DNA of 15,369 nucleotides from Streptosporangiaceae bacterium. GTDB taxonomy: Bacteria; Actinomycetota; Actinomycetes; Streptosporangiales; Streptosporangiaceae. A model generated the notes under the pieces. It was not told the origin of the DNA. It did not search any database and saw only the letters and a program-made list of their open reading frames with translations. Made by a program: the position numbers and the translations under genes. The DNA lies in contig JASIGD010000371.1 in assembly GCA_030045295.1 (NCBI GenBank), forward strand, positions 1-15,369, given 5' to 3'. This document shows, piece by piece, positions 1 to 5,981 of the stretch (position 1 is its first letter; each line of letters starts with the position of its first letter).

Positions 1-273
1 GGCGGGTCCCGCCGGGGCGTGCAGCTCGGCGCTCAGTGCGGCCAGCCGGGACGTGACCTCGGGGTCGGCGCGGACCAGGCGGTTCACCACCCAGGCCGAA
101 CGGGTCGGCTTGCGCAGCGCGGCGATCTGCTTGGCCGCGGCGGCCTGTCCCGCCTCGCGGGCCTGGGCGACGAGCTCGGCGCGGCGCTGGGTGAAAACAT
201 CCGGGTCGGCCTGGTACAACTCGGCCACCGCGGCGGCCAGCAGATCCGGCTGCGCTTTGTCGCCCGACCCCAC
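1..273 (-). CDS. Conserved actinobacterial hypothetical protein, N-terminal part (cut by window edge)
   Basis: An open frame on the minus strand runs from about 273 off the left edge of the window, giving 91 residues. It is rich in Ala, Glu, Arg and Leu and looks fully helical. The segment around residues 50-65 reads IAALRKPTRSAWVVNRLVR, a signature I recognise from a family of uncharacterised actinobacterial proteins of the form 'ALRKPsxxAWxxN'. No catalytic motif is visible and I do not assign a function. The start is uncertain: GTG at 273 gives VGSGDKAQPDLL, while an in-frame ATG at 294 would add seven residues (MVPILTG). Neither has a clear Shine-Dalgarno sequence. It diverges from the cupin gene starting at 293. 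The family resemblance is from memory, not from a search. Confidence 0.7.
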   Translation of the reverse strand, partial: MGSGDKAQPDLLAAAVAELYQADPDVFTQRRAELVAQAREAGQAAAAKQIAALRKPTRSAWVVNRLVRADPEVTSRLAALSAELHAPAGPA

Positions 274-292
274 CCCAGTCAGAATAGGCACC

Positions 293-730
293 ATGAACAG
301 CATCGTGCCATCGGGTCAGGGGCACCTGCTGACGGCGCGCGGGAACGTGATGGCGTTCAAGGCCGTCGCGGCGCAGACCGGCGGCGACTTCTCGCTCATG
401 GAACGCACCGTGCCGCCGGGCGCCAGGACGCCACCGCCGCACCGGCACGTCAGCTGCTCGGAGGCGTTTTTCGTGCTGGAAGGGACGATTGCCTTCCGGC
501 TGGACGACGCCGAGCTGAGCGGAGGGCCCGGGGATTTCCTGCTCGTGCCGCGGGGGGCGGGCCACACGTTCGGCAACCGGGGCAGCGAGCCGGCCCGGCT
601 GCTGGTCCTGCACGCCCCGGCCATGGACGCCTACTTCGAGGAATTGCACGAGCTGTGGTCGGCCGGCCAGGCGCCGTCGCGGGAGGCCGAGCGCGAGCTG
701 ATGAGCCGGTACGGGATGGAGCCCGCCTGA
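293..730 (+). CDS. Small single-domain cupin protein
   Basis: A 145-residue protein with one complete cupin fold. Motif 1 is GARTPPPHRHVSCSE (metal ligands His50, His52, Glu57, then Gly64). Motif 2 is GDFLLVPRGAGHTFGN, an exact fit to G(X)5PXG(X)2H(X)3N with His91 as fourth ligand and Asn95. All four expected metal-binding residues are therefore present. Such stand-alone cupins may be dioxygenases, isomerases or small-molecule binders; the sequence does not say which. The reading frame is open upstream to 53, but the protein fits the family from the ATG at 293 and the upstream frame lies opposite the divergent gene. There is no strong ribosome binding site, so translation may start near the transcript 5' end. 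The ECF sigma factor begins 33 bases downstream, so the two are probably co-transcribed and the cupin could be functionally tied to it. Confidence 0.87.
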   Translation: MNSIVPSGQGHLLTARGNVMAFKAVAAQTGGDFSLMERTVPPGARTPPPHRHVSCSEAFFVLEGTIAFRLDDAELSGGPGDFLLVPRGAGHTFGNRGSEPARLLVLHAPAMDAYFEELHELWSAGQAPSREAERELMSRYGMEPA

Positions 731-732
731 GA

Positions 733-750
733 ATGTCCTAGGGCCGACAT
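733..750. repeat. Inverted repeat ATGTC-N8-GACAT between cupin and sigma factor
   Basis: The two five-base arms, at 733-737 and 746-750, are perfect and surround CTAGGGCC. The element fills most of the 33-base gap and ends just before the ribosome binding site of the sigma gene. It could be a regulator site or an RNA hairpin that affects translation of the sigma factor. A five-base arm is short enough to be chance. Confidence 0.35.
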
Positions 751-763
751 AAGGTAGGGAGCT

Positions 764-1747
764 ATGTCGCCTACCGCATCAGCCGAGGTAAGTCCGGACA
801 GGCTCGAGCAGTACCGTCGGGAGCTGACCGGTTACTGCTACCGCATGCTGGGCTCGGGTTTCGAGGCCGACGACGCTGTGCAGGAGACCCTGCTGCGGGC
901 GTGGCGCGCGGCCGGGGGGTTCGAGGGGCGGTCGAGCGTGCGATCCTGGCTGTACCGGATCGCCACCAATATCTGCCTGGACATGCTGCGCGGCAGGCAG
1001 CGCCGGGCGCTGCCGATGGACCTCGGGCCGGCCTCGCCGCCGGTCGAGGCGCTGCTCGGCGACTGGCAACCGGACGATATGTGGATCTCCCCGATCGCCG
1101 ACGACCGGGTGCTGCCCGAGCACGGCGACCCGGCCGAGATCGCGGTGGCCCGAGACACGATCAGGCTCGCGTTCGTGACCGCGCTGCAGCACCTGCCCGC
1201 CCGGCAGCGGGCCACGCTGATCCTTTGCGAGGTGCTGCGGATGCCCGCGGCCGAAGCCGCCGCCACGCTCGGCACCAGCGTGCCCGCGGTCAACAGCGCG
1301 CTGCAGCGCGCCCGGGCCACGCTCGCGGCGCTGCCGGAGGAGCAGCGACCCACCGCGGTGGACGCGGACCAGGCCGACCTGCTGGCCAGGTACGTGGACG
1401 CGTTCCAGCGCTACGACATGGAACAGCTGGTCACGCTGCTGCACGACGACGCGCTGATGACGATGCCGCCGTGGGCCATGTGGATCAGGGGCGCGAGGAA
1501 CGTCTGCCGCTGGATGCTCCAGCCGACGCCCAGCCTGTGCCGGGACTCGGTCATGGTGCCCGCGGGACAGGTCAACGGCGTCCCGGCGTGGGCCCAGTAC
1601 AAGCCGGATCCGGCCGGGGGGCACGCGCCCTGGGCGCTGCAGGTGCACGAGGTCTCGGGCGGGCGGATCAGGCGGCTGACGTTCTTCATCGAGACGGGGC
1701 GGATCTTCCCGGCGTTCGGGCTCCCGGCGCACCTGCCGTCGGCGTGA
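764..1747 (+). CDS. ECF-type sigma factor with SnoaL-like C-terminal domain
   Basis: A 327-residue sigma-70 family factor that directs RNA polymerase to a set of promoters. Region sigma-2 spans about residues 14-80, with GFEADDAVQETLLRAWRA and the SWLYRIATNICLDMLR recognition helix typical of group IV factors. Sigma-4 lies at about 128-190 (LQHLPARQRATLIL, then the helix-turn-helix around AAEAAATLGTSVPAVNSALQ). Residues about 203-320 form a SnoaL/NTF2-like domain (LLHDDALMTMPPWAMWIRG). This is the arrangement of the SigG-like/TIGR02960 type; in this kind of factor the extra domain is thought to control activity instead of a separate anti-sigma factor, and none is seen beside it. The ATG at 764 follows a GGTAGGGA sequence at 753-760. 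The gene lies between a cupin and a glutamine-synthetase-family gene, which may be among its targets; that is inference. Confidence 0.93.
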   Translation: MSPTASAEVSPDRLEQYRRELTGYCYRMLGSGFEADDAVQETLLRAWRAAGGFEGRSSVRSWLYRIATNICLDMLRGRQRRALPMDLGPASPPVEALLGDWQPDDMWISPIADDRVLPEHGDPAEIAVARDTIRLAFVTALQHLPARQRATLILCEVLRMPAAEAAATLGTSVPAVNSALQRARATLAALPEEQRPTAVDADQADLLARYVDAFQRYDMEQLVTLLHDDALMTMPPWAMWIRGARNVCRWMLQPTPSLCRDSVMVPAGQVNGVPAWAQYKPDPAGGHAPWALQVHEVSGGRIRRLTFFIETGRIFPAFGLPAHLPSA

Positions 1748-1769
1748 GGGATGATTTTCCGCGATCCCT
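1747..1769. repeat. Inverted repeat AGGGAT-N11-ATCCCT after the sigma gene
   Basis: Perfect six-base arms at 1747-1752 and 1764-1769 flank an 11-base AT-richer centre. The left arm starts in the sigma factor stop codon and the right arm ends 37 bases before the next start codon. There is no T-run after it, so it is a poor intrinsic terminator; an operator for the downstream glutamine-synthetase-family gene is an alternative reading. Confidence 0.35.
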
Positions 1770-1806
1770 GGACTAGGGCGCGGGCGGGCGCCGACCATTA
1801 GTCATT

Positions 1807-3309
1807 GTGACCACTGATCTGTCTGGTGTGGGGCAGCCCGGGTTCGTGGGCCGTCACGGCCTGAGTTCGGACGAGCGAGAGGCCGCGGCCGAGAGCGTCG
1901 CGGCCAGGATCCGTGAGCTGGGCCTGCGGACCGTCCGGCTGGCAGTAGTCGACCAGCACGGCGTGCCGCGCGGCAAGATGCTGTCGCCCGAGGCGGCCAT
2001 CGCGGCGATGTCCGACGGGCTCGACTTCTCCGGCGCGATCTACAGCCTGGACACCCGCAACCAGGTGTTCGTGCCCGCGTTCGCCGGCGGCGGCGGCTTC
2101 GGGATCGAGGAGTTCACCGGGTTCCCCGACGTGGTGCTGGTGCCCGACCCGGCCACGTTCCGCGTGCTGCCGTGGGCGGACAGCACGGGCTGGATGCTGT
2201 GCGACGTGTACTTCGGCAACGGTCAGCCGATGCCGCTGGACGGACGCGGGCTGCTGCGCCGCGTCCTCGCCTCGCTGGCCGACGCGGGGTGCGACTACCT
2301 GGCCGGGATCGAGGTCGAGTTCTACATCGTGGTCCGGACGCCGGAGGCGCTGGCGCCGGAGAACGCGGGCTTTACCCCGCCGCCGCCGCCGGTCAGCGTG
2401 TTCGAGCGCGGCTACCAGTACCTGTCCGAGGTGCGGCTGGACAGCATGGGCGAGACGCTGGAGGCGATCCGCGACGCGCTGGGCGAGGTCGGCCTGCTGC
2501 CGCGGTCGATGGAGGATGAGTGGGGGCCGGGGCAGCTCGAGTTCAGCTTCGCGCCGATCGCCGGCCTGGCCGCCGCGGACGCTGCGGTGCTGTTCCGGTC
2601 GGCGGTCAAGCAGGTCTGCCAGCGGCGCGGCCTGCTGGCCACGTTCATGTGCCGGCCCGCGCTGCCGAACTTCTTCTCCTCCGGCTGGCACCTGCACCAG
2701 TCGCTGCGGTCGCGATCGGACGGCTCGAACGCGTTCTCCAGCGCTGACGAGCCGCTGTCTTCGCTCGGCCGCAATTACGTGGCCGGGCTGCTGTCGCATA
2801 CGGCGCCGATGGCGGTGTTCGCGGTGCCGACGGTCAACGGCTACAAGCGGTTCCGACCTTACTCGTTCGCCCCGGACCGCGTGAGCTGGGCGTATGAGAA
2901 CCGCGGCGCGCTGGTCCGGGTGCAGGGCTCGCCGGGCGACGCCGGCAGTCACGTGGAGATGCGGCTGGGCGAGCCGGCCGCCAACCCCTACCTCTACCTG
3001 GCCTCGAACATCGCGGCTGGGCTCGACGGCATCCGCCGGGGGCTGGAGCCGCCGCCGCCGGTATCGGCCGACCCGTACGCGCAAGACGCGCCGCCGCTGC
3101 CGGCGTCGCTTTCCGAGGCGGTGGCGGCGCTCGACACGGACGAGTTCTACCGCAAGGAGTTCGGCGACACGCTGGTCGCGTACCTGGTCATGATGAAGCG
3201 AGCCGAGATCGGGCGGTACGAGGAGGCGCTCGCGGCGGACGGTTCGGCCGGCCCGGAAGGCCCGGAGGTCAGCGACTGGGAGATGCGGGAGTACTTCGAG
3301 TTCTTTTAA
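1807..3309 (+). CDS. Glutamine synthetase family ligase (gamma-glutamyl-amine synthetase-like)
   Basis: A 500-residue type I glutamine-synthetase fold enzyme, expected to join glutamate to ammonia or an amine using ATP. The N-terminal beta-grasp domain has VDQHGVPRGKML (48-59), a form common in PuuA/FluG-like members rather than housekeeping GlnA. Catalytic motifs are complete: E169/E171 (GIEVEFYI), E238 and E245 (EWGPGQLEFSF), SSGWHLHQSL with His295 and His297, NGYKRFRP (344-351), ENRGALVRV (364-372), and HVEMRLGEPAANPYLYLA with Glu384 and Arg386. The usual NLYDLP adenylylation site of GlnA is absent, replaced by a shorter DPYAQDAPPLP stretch. The substrate is therefore probably not simple ammonia, but polyamine, ethanolamine or another amine cannot be told apart here. 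The GTG start at 1807 lacks a clear ribosome binding site; GTG at 1828 is an alternative. The 3' end overlaps the convergent NRDE gene by 41 bases. Confidence 0.92.
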   Translation: MTTDLSGVGQPGFVGRHGLSSDEREAAAESVAARIRELGLRTVRLAVVDQHGVPRGKMLSPEAAIAAMSDGLDFSGAIYSLDTRNQVFVPAFAGGGGFGIEEFTGFPDVVLVPDPATFRVLPWADSTGWMLCDVYFGNGQPMPLDGRGLLRRVLASLADAGCDYLAGIEVEFYIVVRTPEALAPENAGFTPPPPPVSVFERGYQYLSEVRLDSMGETLEAIRDALGEVGLLPRSMEDEWGPGQLEFSFAPIAGLAAADAAVLFRSAVKQVCQRRGLLATFMCRPALPNFFSSGWHLHQSLRSRSDGSNAFSSADEPLSSLGRNYVAGLLSHTAPMAVFAVPTVNGYKRFRPYSFAPDRVSWAYENRGALVRVQGSPGDAGSHVEMRLGEPAANPYLYLASNIAAGLDGIRRGLEPPPPVSADPYAQDAPPLPASLSEAVAALDTDEFYRKEFGDTLVAYLVMMKRAEIGRYEEALAADGSAGPEGPEVSDWEMREYFEFF

Positions 3310-4120
3310 GGTCGACGGAGTACCAGGTCGCCGGCTCGGCCGGGTCGGGCTGGAAGTCATAGCGGAGGCCGGCCGCGCCGAGGGCGACCAGGCTGACCGA
3401 GGTGGTCCCCCACACCCGGCCGTCGGGTAGGTCACGGCGGACGATAAGCGCGGCGGGGTCGGCGGCGGACAGGCCGTCGCCGGCGGCGAGGGTGAGCCAC
3501 TCCCCCCAGGCGTCCTCGAGGCTGGCGGCCGGGTCACCGGAAGGACGGTGCGCGGCAAACTTCGGGCCGAAGCGCGCGGCCTTCGCCACGGGGTCGGGCA
3601 GCGCTTGGCCGTCGGGCGGCGCTTCGCCGTCGGGCTGGGCCTGCGGGCGGCCGGCGGGCGGGTACAGGTGGCCGGCGTTGGTGAGCACGTGCGTGGCCGG
3701 CGCCAGGTCCTCGAGGGCGGCCTGCGCGCCGTCCCAGCTCAGCAGCAGCACGGACGACAGGTCGGCGCAGACCAGGTAAAACGGGTCGTAGCTGGCCAGC
3801 GCGCCGGGATCTTGGGACAAGCTCCGCAGGGCCTGCTGTCCCTGGTCCGCCGCGCGCAGCGGGAGCTCGCCCCGGGTCCTGCGGCCGCTGAGCGCGGCCG
3901 GCTGGCCGCGGGCGTTCAGGATGCAGCTGACCCGCGGGACCTGCGGGTATACCGCCAGCCAGGTGCCGCCCGCCTCCTCATCACGGCCGCCGACCAGCGG
4001 CGATCCCGGCCAGTGCCTGGCCGGCGGCTGCCATGGGCGGCCGGTGAACTCATCGCGGAAGCCGATCAGAAGCAACGGCATCCGATCCGCAGGCACGAAA
4101 CTGACCACGACGGTGCACAC
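3269..4120 (-). CDS. NRDE/TANGO2 family protein
   Basis: A 283-residue protein of the NRDE (DUF833) family related to eukaryotic TANGO2, whose biochemical role remains unsettled. It begins MCTVVVSF, with the Cys2 that is invariant in the family, which fixes the GTG start at 4120; AAGG lies seven bases upstream. The family motif Asn-Arg-Asp-Glu appears here as FRDE (21-24), with the Asn replaced. Further family features are GGRDEEAGGTWLAV (44-57), SCILNARG (65-72) and a VLTN motif near 145. A Pro/Gly/Gln-rich insertion at about 155-178 separates the halves. It is the last gene of the five-gene minus-strand group: its start lies inside the 3' end of the methyltransferase frame (71-base overlap), so translational coupling is likely. 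Its end overlaps the convergent glutamine-synthetase-family gene. Confidence 0.88.
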   Translation of the reverse strand: MCTVVVSFVPADRMPLLLIGFRDEFTGRPWQPPARHWPGSPLVGGRDEEAGGTWLAVYPQVPRVSCILNARGQPAALSGRRTRGELPLRAADQGQQALRSLSQDPGALASYDPFYLVCADLSSVLLLSWDGAQAALEDLAPATHVLTNAGHLYPPAGRPQAQPDGEAPPDGQALPDPVAKAARFGPKFAAHRPSGDPAASLEDAWGEWLTLAAGDGLSAADPAALIVRRDLPDGRVWGTTSVSLVALGAAGLRYDFQPDPAEPATWYSVDLKRTRSTPASPSR

Positions 4121-4793
4121 GCACCGACCTTAACCCGGACAGGGTCCAGACGGTCGTGCGCTTGATGTCGCTGTCCTCCAGCACGCCCAGGCCGGGCACG
4201 TCGTAGCTGGCCAGCGGGACCAGGCGATGGCGTGGCAGGTAAGCCCGGCCGAAGTCGCCGACCAGGACCGCGGCCCCGCGGGCGCGGGTCCTGTCGAGGA
4301 ACCGCAGGACCTGGCCGGCCAGTTCGCGCTCGTAGAAGGCGTCGGCCACCAGGACCAGATCCGTGCCCGGAGGGCCGTCGGTGTCCAGCACGTCGGCGCA
4401 CACGGCCCGGACCGCAACCCCGTTGGCCGCGGCGTTCACCGTGATGGCCGCGACCGCGAGCGGGTCGATGTCGTAGGCCGTCACGGCCGCGGCTCCGGCC
4501 CGCGCCGCGGCTATGCCGACCAGCCCCGAGCCGGAGGCGATGTCGATCGCGCGACGGCCTCCGGCCGCCTCGGGGTGGTCGAGCAGGTAGCGGGCCAGCG
4601 CCTGGCCGCCCGCCCAGGCGAACGCCCAGAAAGGCGGGTCCAGGCCGGTCCGGCCGGCGGCCAGCTCGGTCCGGTGCCACAAGCCCATCGGCTCGCTGGC
4701 CTGGTGCAGCCGGATCTCGGGGACCAGCGGCACGGAGCCGAGCCTGGTGCCGGACCGGATGATCTGCCCCGGGTCCGGTCGGGCGGAGGGCAC
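4050..4793 (-). CDS. Class I SAM-dependent methyltransferase (nicotinamide N-methyltransferase-like family)
   Basis: A 247-residue open frame with a Rossmann methyltransferase domain. Motif I is AIDIASGSGLVGIAA, followed by the acidic residue of motif II in YDIDPLAVAAITVN, and VLVADAFYERELAGQV as the post-II strand. EIRLHQASEPMGLWHRTEL near the N terminus is typical of the family that includes bacterial NNMT/Nnt1-like and lysine-methyltransferase-like proteins. The methyl acceptor cannot be inferred. The GTG at 4793 lies 19 bases after the upstream stop codon and gives a normal N terminus, although its ribosome binding site is weak; the frame continues further upstream only as a shadow of the MetE-like gene. 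The family usually ends near TTVWTL, but this frame runs 27 residues past it, through a rare TTA codon at 4133-4131, into the NRDE gene. Either a C-terminal extension or a small frameshift is possible. Confidence 0.85.
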   Translation of the reverse strand: MPSARPDPGQIIRSGTRLGSVPLVPEIRLHQASEPMGLWHRTELAAGRTGLDPPFWAFAWAGGQALARYLLDHPEAAGGRRAIDIASGSGLVGIAAARAGAAAVTAYDIDPLAVAAITVNAAANGVAVRAVCADVLDTDGPPGTDLVLVADAFYERELAGQVLRFLDRTRARGAAVLVGDFGRAYLPRHRLVPLASYDVPGLGVLEDSDIKRTTVWTLSGLRSVRVHRRGQFRACGSDAVASDRLPR

Positions 4794-4812
4794 GACGGTC
4801 CGGGCCGGCTGT

Positions 4813-5910
4813 CTACCAGAGCTGCTGGCTCGCCAGCCGGGCACCTTCGGCCATCGCGGCCAGCTTGGCCCAGGTGATCTGCGGGTCGACGGGGAGGAAG
4901 GCGGCGAAGGTGGCGAAGCCGCAGTCGCTGCCGGCGATGACGTTGGCCCGGCCCACCACGTCGGCGTAGCGCACGATGCGCTGGGCGACCAGCTCGGGAT
5001 GCTCGATGTAGTTCGTCGTGGAGTCGAGCACACCGGGGATGATGACCTTGCCTTCGGGCAGCTTCACCTCTTCGAACACCTTCCACTCGTGCTCGTGGCG
5101 GGGATTGGCGCCCTCGAAGGACACGGCCGTCGGCCGGGCGGCCAGCACGAGGTCGATGATGTCGGCCAGCGGGACATCGGTCTGGTGCGGGCCCTCGTAG
5201 TTCCCCCAGCACAGATGCAGCCGCAGCCGGTCGGGCGGGATGTCGCGGGTGGCGTGGTCGATCGCCTCCAGCCGCTTGGCCACCACCCGGCGGAATTCGT
5301 CGGTGGTCACCTCCGGCCCGATGGACCACTCGCAGGCCAGGTCGGGGCAGTCCAGCTGGAGGACCAGGCCGGCCCGGTAGATGGCGTCGTACTCCTGTTT
5401 CATCGCGTCGGCCAGCGCGAAGAGGTACTCCTCGGTAGTGGGGTAGTACCGGTTGGCCATGAACATCTCGATGACGCCGGGGGACGCCGCGGTCATGAAG
5501 ACGTCGGTCGCGCCGTCGGCCGCGGCCTGCAGGTTGGCGATGTCGGCCTGGACCAGCGACGGATCGGTATAGGCGACCGGCCCGACGCAGCTGGGATTGG
5601 CCAAGACGGTCGCGAGCTCGGGGTCGCCCAGCATTCTCCGGGCGAAGTCCGGGAAGATCTCGAGGTCCCGCAGCTGGAACGGAACGGGCTCCCCGGTGAA
5701 ACCCGACAGGCGTTCGGTGACGTAGGTGGCGTAGCTCGGCTTGCTGACCTCGCCGTCGCTGATGATGTCCACGCCCGCGTCAAGCTGGCGCCGTACGGTC
5801 TGGTTCACCGCCGACCGCACCTGCTGCTGGTCGTGGCGGTCCGCCAGGTCCGCGGGGCGCGGCAGGCTGCCGGTGTGGGTGGTCAGGATCCGGTCGGTGC
5901 TGGTCTTCAT
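4813..5910 (-). CDS. Cobalamin-independent methionine synthase (MetE) C-terminal-domain family protein
   Basis: A 365-residue protein matching only the catalytic C-terminal barrel of MetE, without the N-terminal folate-side barrel. The zinc ligands can be recognised: His232 and Cys234 in LHLCWGNYEGPH, Glu266 in VSFEGANP, and Cys330 in IAGSDCGFATF. The N terminus ILTTHTGSLPRP is typical of this stand-alone group. Zinc-thiolate activation of a thiol substrate is expected, as in MetE and in epoxyalkane:coenzyme M transferase, which belongs to the same superfamily. The true thiol and alkyl donor are unknown, and automatic naming as methionine synthase would be unsafe. ATG at 5910 is preceded by a strong GGGAGGA (5925-5919, eight-base spacing). 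The gene follows leuS-like by 71 bases and precedes the methyltransferase by 19, so it belongs to the same transcription unit. Confidence 0.9.
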   Translation of the reverse strand: MKTSTDRILTTHTGSLPRPADLADRHDQQQVRSAVNQTVRRQLDAGVDIISDGEVSKPSYATYVTERLSGFTGEPVPFQLRDLEIFPDFARRMLGDPELATVLANPSCVGPVAYTDPSLVQADIANLQAAADGATDVFMTAASPGVIEMFMANRYYPTTEEYLFALADAMKQEYDAIYRAGLVLQLDCPDLACEWSIGPEVTTDEFRRVVAKRLEAIDHATRDIPPDRLRLHLCWGNYEGPHQTDVPLADIIDLVLAARPTAVSFEGANPRHEHEWKVFEEVKLPEGKVIIPGVLDSTTNYIEHPELVAQRIVRYADVVGRANVIAGSDCGFATFAAFLPVDPQITWAKLAAMAEGARLASQQLW

Positions 5911-5981
5911 GGAAGAGTTCCTCCCTCGGATGTGGTGGCCCAAGTGTTGCGCCCGCACCAGCCCGGCGGCAAGGTCCGGAC

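Noticed and set aside
1798..3558. 586-codon open frame on the minus strand opposite the glutamine-synthetase-family gene
   Set aside because: Antisense shadow with Arg/Pro/His-rich composition and no motif.
3769..4165. Frameshifted or broken NRDE protein because Asn of NRDE is missing
   Set aside because: The frame is intact, Cys2 and the GGTW segment are kept, and I recall actinobacterial relatives with the same loss of Asn.
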